DNA of 6,905 nt from UBA668 sp046076025 (GCA_046076025.1 JBJTRF010000199.1:1-6905), one strand, 5' to 3'. Numbered from the stretch's first letter, positions 1 to 5,860 are shown. The notes: generated from the letters alone by a model not told the origin. Program-made: numbers and translations.

Positions 1-628
1 CGATCTCGACCTCGACGGTCGAGCGCGTCGGTCCGCCGAGCAGCAGGACGGTGCCGTACGACGTGACCGAGAAGAGGAACACGACGGTGGCAGCGGCGGT
101 GATGCCCGGTCGCAGCAGCGGCAGCACCACGTGGCGCGCCACCTGCGCCGGAGAGGCGCCGAGTGTTCGCGCGGCGCCCGTGAGCTCGTGCGAGATCACC
201 GACCACATCGACCCGACGAGGCGCACGACGACCGCGACGTGGAAGAACATGTGTGCCAGGACGATGGCAGCTGTCGGCGCGTGCAGGCGCGCGGGCAGCA
301 GCGCGAGGAAGGCCGCCCCGACGACGACGGTGGGCAGCATGAATGGCACGGTGACGACGGCGAGCGCTAGGCGTCGGCCAGCGAACTCGAAGCGGGCGAG
401 CACGTACGCCGGCACCATGCCGGCCGCGATCGTGGCGGCGGTGCTTGCCACTGCCTGCAGCAGGGTGAAGCGCACGATGGCCACGTCGATCGACGGCACG
501 CCGGCACGCGCCGTCATGGTGGCGACGGGCCAGGCGAAGAACAGCACCAGCCACGCCGCCGGGAGCGCCCCGAGTGCCGCTGGCGCCCAGCGCGGCAGCG
601 CCGTCAGCGAAGGACGATGTCGGCCCAC
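1..628 (-). CDS. thiP: Thiamine ABC transporter permease (ThiP-like), N-terminal part; runs off left edge
   Basis: Membrane subunit of an ABC importer, here most likely for thiamine. The visible 209 residues read without a stop from a GTG at 628 to the window edge. Hydrophobic segments lie at about residues 17-36, 50-77, 86-111, 118-138 and 174-198. Residues 148-170 form the cytoplasmic EAA loop that docks the ATPase (ELTGAARTLGAS, then VLP). ThiP proteins are usually two fused permease halves of about 530 residues, so this would be roughly the first half. The start overlaps the 3' end of thiB by 25 bases. An AGGA lies 3 bases upstream of the GTG, and an alternative in-frame GTG lies at 640. 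By sequence alone it could be an iron- or polyamine-type permease. The thiamine call rests on the preceding ThiB and on the TPP riboswitch that heads the operon. The ThiQ ATPase is expected further left but is not visible. Confidence 0.85.
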   Translation of the reverse strand, partial: MGRHRPSLTALPRWAPAALGALPAAWLVLFFAWPVATMTARAGVPSIDVAIVRFTLLQAVASTAATIAAGMVPAYVLARFEFAGRRLALAVVTVPFMLPTVVVGAAFLALLPARLHAPTAAIVLAHMFFHVAVVVRLVGSMWSVISHELTGAARTLGASPAQVARHVVLPLLRPGITAAATVVFLFSVTSYGTVLLLGGPTRSTVEVEI

Positions 629-1599
629 TCGTCCTGCCACTGCTCGCGATTGGCGGCGATGTCGTCGGTGGGCACCGTCCATGCGGTGTCGGGCACGGCG
701 GCGAACCGCCGGAACACCTCGGGCAGTTCGACACCGGGGTTCACCGGATTGACGAACAGGGTGAGGGGCAGCTCTCGCTGGAATCGCTCGCTGACGAGGA
801 ACTCGACGAGCTGCCGTGCTGCCGCCTCGCGGCCGGTGCCGCGGAGCACGCCTGCGTACTCGGTCTGCCGGAAGCACGTGCCGGTGCTCACCGCAGTGGG
901 CGCGTCATCGCGGGGTGGGTCGGCGAAGACCACCTCGGCGGGTGGGCTGGTCGCGTAGCTGACGACGAGGGGTCGGTCGCCGCCGCCGGCGCCGCCGGCA
1001 GCGCCCGTGAAGCGGTCGTAGTAGGCCGTGGTCCAGCTGTCGACGACCTCGACGCCATTGTCGGCCAGTGCCGCCCAGTACCCACGCCAGTCGTCGGTGG
1101 CGGCGATGGTGGCCAGCAGGAATGCGAGCCCCGGCGACGACGTTGCCGGATTCTGCACCACGAGCAGGTTGGAGTAGGCGGGGTCGATGAGGTCGTCGAA
1201 GTCCTGCGGCGGGTCGATGCCGCGATCGGCGAACCAGGCGATGTCGTAGTTCACGCAGACGTCACCGGTGTCGACGGCGGTCGGCTCGCCGTCGAACACG
1301 TCGCCGTCCACGGCGGCCGACAGCAGCGTGTTGTCGACCCCCCACATGACGTCGCCCTCGGGATTGCCGGCGGTGAGCACGGCCTTCGTCACCATGGTCC
1401 CCGCATCGCCGCCGACGGCAATCCGAACGGCGATCCCGGTCTCGGCGGTGAACTCGGCGAGCGCGTCGTTGAGCGGCGTGCCGGCGACAGGAAATGAGTC
1501 GTAGACGATGAGCGTCAGCTCGTCGGGCGCGTCGTCGCTGCAGGCGGGCAGTGCCAGCGTCAGCAGGCCGGCGGCGGCGACCGCGGCGCCACGCCTCAT
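604..1599 (-). CDS. thiB: Thiamine-binding lipoprotein of ABC importer (ThiB/TbpA-like)
   Basis: Extracytoplasmic solute-binding protein, 331 residues, that delivers thiamine (possibly also TMP or TPP) to ThiP. Residues 1-20 are a lipoprotein signal ending in LALPAC, with Cys20 the likely lipid anchor. Landmarks shared with E. coli ThiB, from memory of that family, appear in order: YDSF (33-36) at the first strand, GVDNTLL, TSSPGLAFLLAT, the WTTAY ligand-pocket segment, VVSYATSPP, a strand with an FRQTEYAG core, then an FVNPVNPGVELP loop and a C-terminal W..EW helix. The GDVCVNYD hinge segment is of actinobacterial type. The loop between VDNTLL and GDVCVNYD looks about 20 residues shorter than in relatives. 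A Gly-rich stretch (GAAGGAGGG) precedes DRPLVVSY. The start is the ATG at 1599, which overlaps the thiN stop as ATGA. This suggests translational coupling, and no strong separate ribosome-binding site is seen. An upstream in-frame extension is just thiN sequence read in another frame. Confidence 0.92.
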   Translation of the reverse strand: MRRGAAVAAAGLLTLALPACSDDAPDELTLIVYDSFPVAGTPLNDALAEFTAETGIAVRIAVGGDAGTMVTKAVLTAGNPEGDVMWGVDNTLLSAAVDGDVFDGEPTAVDTGDVCVNYDIAWFADRGIDPPQDFDDLIDPAYSNLLVVQNPATSSPGLAFLLATIAATDDWRGYWAALADNGVEVVDSWTTAYYDRFTGAAGGAGGGDRPLVVSYATSPPAEVVFADPPRDDAPTAVSTGTCFRQTEYAGVLRGTGREAAARQLVEFLVSERFQRELPLTLFVNPVNPGVELPEVFRRFAAVPDTAWTVPTDDIAANREQWQDEWADIVLR

Positions 1600-2252
1600 G
1601 CCGGCACCGCCACGGTGGCGATACCCGACCGGGCGCGCACGGTGATCGCCCCCTCGGCGACATTGCTGATGCCGCGGGCCTCGGTGGGTGACAGCGGTCC
1701 GTCGAGCGGCCACTTCGCGCCGCGGACCTCGGCGTGGCCGCACCCGCCGTGGAGTGCCAGCACCGAGAAGGTCGTGCCGGCAGCGACGTCGATCACCGCC
1801 TGGCGCCCCTCGTGCACCACGGTGAACTCGGTGCCGCCGATCACCGCACGCACGGCATCGAATCTCGCCGCCGCAGTGCCGCCGAGGGCCAGCAGGATGC
1901 CGAGCAGGTGGTCGGTTCGCTCGCCGGCGCCGCCGACGACGAGCAGGCCCGTGCCGGGATCAGCCGACTCGGCGGCCGTCGCTAGTGCCAGCTCGGTGTC
2001 GGTGGCGTCCTTGTCAGCGGGATGCTCGTCGATGGCGAGGCCGTGGGCGTAGGCCCACATGCGGCCCGCCGCGCTGAGGCTGTCGAGGTCGCCGACGAGA
2101 TGGGTGGGCTCGATCCCGGCCGCTACCGCATGGTCGAGGCCGCTGTCGGCGGCAACGACGACCGGCGGGCACAGTGCCACGACAGTGGCTGCCGCCGCCG
2201 GCGAGATCTCGCCGCCGCCGGTGATGACGACGACCCATCGATCGAGTTGCAC
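1596..2252 (-). CDS. thiN: Thiamine pyrophosphokinase
   Basis: Cytoplasmic enzyme that transfers pyrophosphate from ATP to thiamine, giving thiamine diphosphate (TPP) and AMP. It has 218 residues, typical of bacterial stand-alone TPK. Catalytic-domain motifs are visible in order: AADSG (34-38), GDLDS (54-58), DKDATDTELAL (80-90) and GAGERTDH (108-115). These are the acidic, Mg-ATP-binding and active-site signatures of the family. The C-terminal beta domain that binds thiamine has its usual GAKWPL (178-183) and RGISN (193-197) segments. The start is a GTG at 2252, nine bases after a strong GGAGG (2266-2262) that belongs to the TPP riboswitch core. Translation is therefore expected to fall when TPP is abundant. 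It is the first gene of an operon with thiB and thiP, so imported thiamine is trapped and activated by this enzyme. The function call is very secure. The gene name follows B. subtilis usage. Confidence 0.95.
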   Translation of the reverse strand: MQLDRWVVVITGGGEISPAAAATVVALCPPVVVAADSGLDHAVAAGIEPTHLVGDLDSLSAAGRMWAYAHGLAIDEHPADKDATDTELALATAAESADPGTGLLVVGGAGERTDHLLGILLALGGTAAARFDAVRAVIGGTEFTVVHEGRQAVIDVAAGTTFSVLALHGGCGHAEVRGAKWPLDGPLSPTEARGISNVAEGAITVRARSGIATVAVPA

Positions 2253-2259
2253 GTGCTCT

Positions 2260-2341
2260 TCCCTCCGCTGGCATTACCCAGATCAGGTTCTCGGGTCGGT
2301 GGCACCGGCCACCCTCTCAGCCCGCCTGCGCGAGCTCCCCG
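2260..2341 (-). promoter_or_regulatory. TPP riboswitch (THI element) controlling thiN-thiB-thiP
   Basis: In transcript sense, the conserved blocks are all present: CGGGGAG (2341-2335), CTGAGAGGGT (2320-2311), ACCC (2296-2293), ACCTGATCTGGGTAATGCC (2288-2270) and CAGCGGAGGGA (2270-2260). The expected helices form on paper. P2 is CGGG (2341-2338) with CCCG (2295-2292). P3 is CTCGC with GCGGG, closed by a GCAG loop and extendable to 7 bp. An optional P3a is GGTGGC (2313-2308) with GCCACC (2303-2298). P5 is CTGG (2281-2278) with CCAG (2271-2268). P1 is not obvious. Only 7 bases separate the aptamer end from the thiN start codon, so there is no room for a terminator. The GGAGG ribosome-binding site lies inside the conserved 3' core, which points to translational control by direct occlusion. 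Confidence 0.97.
2262..2266 (-). promoter_or_regulatory. Ribosome-binding site of thiN, embedded in the TPP aptamer
   Basis: GGAGG on the minus strand, nine bases before the GTG at 2252. It is part of the conserved GCGNAGGGA segment at the 3' end of the TPP aptamer. It decides the thiN start and is probably the element that TPP binding hides from the ribosome. Confidence 0.8.
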
Positions 2342-2354
2342 TGCTGTCGAGCGG

Positions 2355-2385
2355 AGTGTACCGGTCAGGCGGCTCGCCGGGTGAA
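2355..2385 (-). promoter_or_regulatory. Candidate promoter for the riboswitch-thiN-thiB-thiP transcript
   Basis: A TACACT hexamer at 2360-2355 fits the actinobacterial TAnnnT -10 pattern and would start transcription near 2348, about seven bases before the riboswitch P2 helix. The best upstream match is a weak TTCACC (2385-2380) with a long 19-base spacer, inside the last codons of the EamA transporter gene. The position is sensible but the -35 is poor. Read-through from the transporter gene on the same strand is an alternative. Confidence 0.35.
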
Positions 2386-3249
2386 GTAGGTGACGGCCAC
2401 TAGGCCGGCGATCACGAGTGCCATGCCGGCGACCTGGATGCCGGCGACGGAACTGTCGAGGAACAGCACGCTCCACGTGACAGCGAGGGCCGGCTGCGAC
2501 ACCTGCATGGTGCTGATGATGCCGATCGGAATCGCCTGCTGCGCGTAGACCATCAGCCCGTGGGCGACGGTGCCGGTGAGGACGGCGAGGATGGTGATGA
2601 ACACGACCGAGCGCCACGTGATGTCGTCGATGGTGCCGGGGAAGAGGATCAGCGAGATCGGCAGCGTCACTGCCGTGGCGATCGGCGTCATATGGGTCAT
2701 CACGTCGACGACTGACCGCTGCTGGCGGAGACGGCGGCTGGTGATGAGGTACGTCGCCCAGAGGAACGTCGCGCCGCCGATCCACGCAACTCCCTCCCAC
2801 GAGAACTCGCCGCTCGCTGGAGCGTTGAACAGCACGATGGCGAGGCCGGTGAGCGACACGAGGCCGAAGCTGAGCGGGCCGACACGAGTGCGCTCGCGCA
2901 GCACGATGGCGGCCATCGGCACGACCACGAATGGGGTGAGGGCGCCCGTGAACTCGGCGGCTGCGACCGTGGTCTTGGTGACGCCGACGAAGAAGAAGGT
3001 GAGGTTGAGGCCGAAGGCGATGCCCGGCACCAGCGCAGCACGGAAGCCCTCGCGTGTGGGCCAGCGGTGCTCGGCGACGCGCAGGATGAGCACCCAGATG
3101 GCGCTGCACAGCAGCAGTCGCCAGAACGCGACGGTGACGCCCGGCGTCTGGGACAGCTTGATGAGCGTCGAGCCGAAGCTGAAGCAGAACAGCGTTGCCA
3201 GCAGCGCCGCCACGCCGAGGGTGCGCTGCCTGGCGCGGTCGTCACTCAC
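2365..3249 (-). CDS. EamA/DMT superfamily transporter, substrate unknown
   Basis: Integral membrane protein of 294 residues with about ten hydrophobic helices arranged as two EamA repeats (roughly residues 12-142 and 154-288), the standard size and architecture of drug/metabolite transporters. Landmarks are the first-repeat AFWRLLLCSAIW segment (about 41-52), where the conserved Arg of the family sits, and the second-repeat AQQAIPIGIISTMQVSQPALAV segment near residues 236-257, which is the typical end of the DMT fold. The protein ends in a short basic tail (TRRAA). The start is a GTG at 3249 with AAGG seven bases upstream. A GGAGG almost touching the start is too close to be the main site. 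It lies divergent from the SDR gene and is followed 23 bases later by the TPP riboswitch, on the same strand but upstream of it, so the riboswitch does not control it. Family members export or import amino acids, nucleotides or vitamins. No substrate can be assigned here. Confidence 0.9.
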   Translation of the reverse strand: MSDDRARQRTLGVAALLATLFCFSFGSTLIKLSQTPGVTVAFWRLLLCSAIWVLILRVAEHRWPTREGFRAALVPGIAFGLNLTFFFVGVTKTTVAAAEFTGALTPFVVVPMAAIVLRERTRVGPLSFGLVSLTGLAIVLFNAPASGEFSWEGVAWIGGATFLWATYLITSRRLRQQRSVVDVMTHMTPIATAVTLPISLILFPGTIDDITWRSVVFITILAVLTGTVAHGLMVYAQQAIPIGIISTMQVSQPALAVTWSVLFLDSSVAGIQVAGMALVIAGLVAVTYFTRRAA

Positions 3250-3294
3250 CCCTCCACCTTACGCACGGCATGGTCGCGCGGTCAGAATGGCGGC

Positions 3295-4080
3295 ATGGGA
3301 GAACTCGACGGACGCACCGCACTCGTCACCGGCGGCAGCCGCGGCATCGGAAAGGCCATCAGCATCGAGCTGGCCGAGGCCGGTGCTGCAGTCGCCATCA
3401 GCTATCGCCGTGATGCCGACGCAGCATCAGAGACCGTTGCCGCGATTGAGGCAGCGGGCGGCAGGGCTGTGGCGATCGCTGCATCTGCCGACGATGAGGC
3501 CGATTGCCAGCGGCTCGTCGATGGCGTGATGGCCAGCCTCGGCGGCATCGACATCCTGGTCTGCAATGCGGGAATCGCGTCACGCGGCCGCAGTGTCGCA
3601 TCGACCGATGCCGATGAGCTGCAGCGCGTGATGGCCGTGCATGCCCTCGGCCCGCACTATCTCGCACGCATCGCGCTGCCGTCGATGCGCCAGCGTGCGG
3701 GTGTCCCCGGCGGACGCGGCGACATCGTGATGATCTCGTCGGTCGCCACCACTCATATGTCTGCACACGGCGCCCCGTACAACATGGGCAAGGCGGCGAT
3801 GGAGGCCCTGGCGCTGACGCTTGCGAAGGAGGAGCGGCCGAACGGCATCCACGTCAACGTGGTGGCACCCGGCCTCGTCGAGACCGACATGGGCGTGCGC
3901 CTCACCCGGGCGATGACGGGCAACCGCGAGTTGGCCGATCTCCGATCGCTCGACTCGTCGTCGCCGTTCGGCCGCGTCTGCCAGCCGTCCGACATCGCCG
4001 GCGTGGTGCGGTGGCTCTGCGGGCCGGCAGCCGGCTACGTCACCGGCCAGCGCATCGAGGTGGATGGCGGCGGCCGCTAG
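3295..4080 (+). CDS. Short-chain dehydrogenase/reductase (FabG-like, classical SDR)
   Basis: Predicted cytoplasmic NAD(P)-dependent oxidoreductase of 261 residues, a normal length for a classical SDR. The Rossmann nucleotide-binding motif TGGSRGIG is at 12-19, CNAG at 90-93, the catalytic Ser in the ISS segment at 148-149, and the catalytic YNMGK at 162-166. It is followed by the family's HVNVVAPGLVETDM segment and a C-terminal VTGQRIEVDGG. Arg16 and Arg38-Arg39 after the second strand suggest a preference for NADP(H). The Asn that usually completes the catalytic tetrad appears to be His116 (context VMAVHALG). The ATG at 3295 is chosen because the fold begins there. Upstream in-frame sequence reads through the divergent transporter gene. 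No Shine-Dalgarno is visible, and a CAGAAT hexamer ends six bases before the ATG, so a leaderless transcript is possible. The substrate is unknown. Similarity to 3-oxoacyl-ACP reductases does not prove that role. Confidence 0.93.
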   Translation: MGELDGRTALVTGGSRGIGKAISIELAEAGAAVAISYRRDADAASETVAAIEAAGGRAVAIAASADDEADCQRLVDGVMASLGGIDILVCNAGIASRGRSVASTDADELQRVMAVHALGPHYLARIALPSMRQRAGVPGGRGDIVMISSVATTHMSAHGAPYNMGKAAMEALALTLAKEERPNGIHVNVVAPGLVETDMGVRLTRAMTGNRELADLRSLDSSSPFGRVCQPSDIAGVVRWLCGPAAGYVTGQRIEVDGGGR

Positions 4081-5150
4081 AAGGGCGTGGTGCTGTTGTC
4101 GCGCGGCAGCTCGATGAACGTGCGGCCCGGCGTGAGCAGGATCGGGGTGCCGTCGAGACCGAGCAGGGTGAAGGTGTCGAGGCGGGTGGCACGCGACCAC
4201 GTGCCGCGCACGAAGCGGCCGCCGGTGAACACCCACGCCTCGCCCGAGCCGGTGCTCTGCGCGTCGGGGCTGCCCGACACGCCGATCACGTACTCCATCA
4301 CCAGCACGACGACGTTGTGGGCGGTGATCACCGAGTTGGTGCCGGCGTCCTCGTGGACGTCGCCGTTCTGCCGGCGCTCGTAGAGGCCGGTGGCGGGATT
4401 CCACGTCCACTCGGCGTCGTAGATGCCCATCTCGACCCGCACGCCGTTCGCGGCAATTCCCGGGGCGTCACCAGTGGGATCGCGGTACTCGAACAGCTTC
4501 GGAGGAAGGCCCCATCCCTCGAGCGTGAGCTCCCACAGCTTGGTGGTGCGCGAGTACAGGTTGTGCGGCTGCTTGCGCGACGGCTCGCGGTAGTAGGCCG
4601 GCACGCGGCTCGGGCCCATGTTGACGAGGTCGCTGTCGTCGACCTCGTTGGTGACCGTGGCGTTGCCGCCGCTCCAGGCGAAGAGGGGCCTGTTCAGGCA
4701 GCCGAACAGGTCGATGTCCTGCAGGCGGCCCGACCGGATGGGGCCGACGGGATCACTGCCCTGGCTGTGGAACACCATGGCGAAGCGGGTGATGTTGTCG
4801 TTGACGATCTCCTCGACGACGATGTCGGCGGCATTGAAACCGGTCTGCGGATTCGCTGCGGGTGCATTGTCGATCTTCACGACAATCGCAGGGCGGTCGA
4901 CGAAGCCATCGGCGACGGGCAGTCCGGTGAGCGGATACACCGGCACCGGAATGGTGGTGGTCGGCGGAATCGTGGACGTGGACGTCGTCGACGACGACGT
5001 GGACGACGGTGTCGTCGTCGGCTCGGCCGTGGTGGCGGGGGACGACGCTGGCTCGCTGCTGCAGGCGGCGGCGAGGAGTGCACTGGCACTGAGCAGCGCT
5101 GCTGCCAGTCGCCGGCCGACGCGGGGGGAGGTCGCACTGATGGCATTCAT
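4077..5150 (-). CDS. DUF3048 (YerB-like) lipoprotein
   Basis: Predicted exported lipoprotein of 357 residues. An Arg-containing n-region (VGRR) and a hydrophobic core end in ALLAAAC, so Cys30 is the likely lipidated residue. A low-complexity Ser/Thr/Pro linker follows to about residue 70. The conserved DUF3048 N-domain then begins at PLTGLPV. It contains DRPAIVVKIDNAP, the NPQTGFNAADIVVEE segment, ITRFAMVFHSQ and the hallmark GPIRSGR followed by DIDL. The C-terminal domain has AHNVVVLVMEY, STGSGEAWVFTGG, GTWSRA and GRTFIELP. The family is named after B. subtilis YerB. Its molecular role is not established, though its exported location suggests an envelope function. The start at 5150 gives a compact signal peptide. 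An in-frame ATG at 5180 would add ten residues. No strong ribosome-binding site is seen for either. The stop overlaps that of the convergent SDR gene in a shared CTAG. Confidence 0.9.
   Translation of the reverse strand: MNAISATSPRVGRRLAAALLSASALLAAACSSEPASSPATTAEPTTTPSSTSSSTTSTSTIPPTTTIPVPVYPLTGLPVADGFVDRPAIVVKIDNAPAANPQTGFNAADIVVEEIVNDNITRFAMVFHSQGSDPVGPIRSGRLQDIDLFGCLNRPLFAWSGGNATVTNEVDDSDLVNMGPSRVPAYYREPSRKQPHNLYSRTTKLWELTLEGWGLPPKLFEYRDPTGDAPGIAANGVRVEMGIYDAEWTWNPATGLYERRQNGDVHEDAGTNSVITAHNVVVLVMEYVIGVSGSPDAQSTGSGEAWVFTGGRFVRGTWSRATRLDTFTLLGLDGTPILLTPGRTFIELPRDNSTTPF
4965..5065 (-). repeat. Low-complexity Thr/Ser/Pro linker with GTC/GAC-rich inverted repeats
   Basis: Within the DUF3048 gene, this stretch encodes a linker in which Thr, Ser and Pro make up nearly all residues (for example STSSSTTSTSTIPPTTT). 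At DNA level it is built from GTCGTC and GACGAC units and includes the perfect palindrome GTCGTCGACGAC (4984-4995). It is a flexible spacer between the lipid anchor and the folded domain. The repeated codons could slip during replication. Confidence 0.7.
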
Positions 5151-5198
5151 GCGGCGGTCATTCTTGCAGCGGCTCGGCATGCGCACGTGGCACGCCGG

Positions 5199-5204
5199 TA
5201 GCCT
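5199..5204 (+). promoter_or_regulatory. Candidate -10 box for a leaderless nfuA transcript
   Basis: TAGCCT matches the actinobacterial TAnnnT -10 pattern and ends six bases before the GTG at 5211. Transcription would then begin at or next to the start codon, and no Shine-Dalgarno is present. No good -35 is visible. Confidence 0.45.
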
Positions 5205-5210
5205 GAGTTC

Positions 5211-5858
5211 GTGACATTTGCCGCTCCCGCGACCGACGCGCCCGACACCCCCGACATGATCGTCACCATCACGCCGGCGGCCCTGGCCGAACTGCTCGCC
5301 CTGCGCGACACCGAACCCGACGCCGACGCGCTCGGCCTTCGGCTCGAGGTGATCAGCAAGCCCGGCGAGGACTTCGCCTACGACCTCAGCTTCGATGTCG
5401 TCACCACGGCGGCCTTCACCGACGAGGTGCGCACGCACCGCAGCGGCGACCAGTCGCTGAAGGTGATCATTCCCGCCACCAGCATCAGCCTCATCAACGG
5501 TGCAACGCTTGACCACTCGTCGTCAGCGGGCCTCGTCATCCGCAATCCCAACAAGCCGCTGCCACCGTCGGTCGAGGGCCTCGTGCGCGACGACGAACTC
5601 AGCGCGCGCATCGAGACCGTCATCAGCGCCGAGGTGAACACCGCCCTTGCAGCGCACGGTGGATTCGTCACCTATGTCGGCCACGACGGCGAGGGCACGG
5701 CGTACCTCACCATGGGCGGCGGCTGCCACGGCTGCTCGATGAGCAGGATGACCATGCTCGACGGCGTGCAGACGATGATGGTCGAGTCGATCCCCGAGAT
5801 CGAGCGCGTGCGCGATCTCACCGACCACTCAACCGGCGAGAACCCGTACTACCACTGA
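5211..5858 (+). CDS. nfuA: Nfu-type Fe-S cluster carrier (NfuA-like, HesB-like plus NifU C-terminal domains)
   Basis: Cytoplasmic carrier that receives iron-sulfur clusters and passes them to target enzymes. It has 215 residues and two domains. Residues about 16-115 resemble the A-type (HesB/IscA) fold (GLRLEV, FAYDLSFD, then GLVIRNPN) but contain no cysteine, as in E. coli NfuA, where this domain is thought to serve target recognition. Residues about 125-210 are the Nfu domain, with GGGCHGCSM carrying the CxxC cluster ligands Cys172 and Cys175. The end, VRDLTDH then GENPYY, closely matches my recollection of the E. coli NfuA C-terminus. A dimer bridging one [4Fe-4S] through two CxxC pairs is the known family arrangement. 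The start is the GTG at 5211, favoured by the -10-like TAGCCT six bases upstream. An ATG at 5256 would remove only a variable 15-residue lead. It is divergent from the DUF3048 lipoprotein gene, with no functional link implied. Confidence 0.93.
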   Translation: MTFAAPATDAPDTPDMIVTITPAALAELLALRDTEPDADALGLRLEVISKPGEDFAYDLSFDVVTTAAFTDEVRTHRSGDQSLKVIIPATSISLINGATLDHSSSAGLVIRNPNKPLPPSVEGLVRDDELSARIETVISAEVNTALAAHGGFVTYVGHDGEGTAYLTMGGGCHGCSMSRMTMLDGVQTMMVESIPEIERVRDLTDHSTGENPYYH

Positions 5859-5860
5859 GG

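Noticed and set aside
51..752. Open frame (233 codons) on the plus strand at the left edge
   Set aside because: It is antisense to thiP, whose minus-strand reading shows membrane helices and an EAA loop. The plus frame has neither a domain nor a plausible ribosome-binding site.
956..1012. GCC/GGC-rich tract as a possible separate repeat element
   Set aside because: It simply encodes the Gly/Ala-rich stretch of ThiB before DRPLVVSY. A similar Gly-rich insert is, as I recall, usual in actinobacterial relatives.
574..1497. Long open frame (307 codons) on the plus strand opposite thiB
   Set aside because: It lies antisense to a gene with clear ThiB motifs. Its product is a Gly/Val/Asp/His-rich string with no domain, as GC-rich antisense frames often give.
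2014..2274. Frame starting at the ATG inside the aptamer's TAATGCC motif
   Set aside because: That ATG is part of the universally conserved aptamer sequence, and the frame is an Arg-rich shadow of thiN.
2123..3109. Second long minus-strand frame (328 codons) overlapping the EamA gene and the riboswitch
   Set aside because: The translation is His/Arg-rich with no hydrophobic helices and runs through the TPP aptamer. The EamA frame explains the region.
3067..3294. Upstream in-frame extension of the SDR
   Set aside because: It would cover the start of the divergent EamA gene, and it reads as low-complexity sequence before the Rossmann fold that begins right after the ATG at 3295.
4011..5201. 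Long open frame (396 codons) on the plus strand opposite the DUF3048 gene
   Set aside because: It overlaps the end of the SDR and all of a gene with DUF3048 hallmarks. The translation is Arg/Gly-rich and repetitive, typical of a GC-skew shadow.
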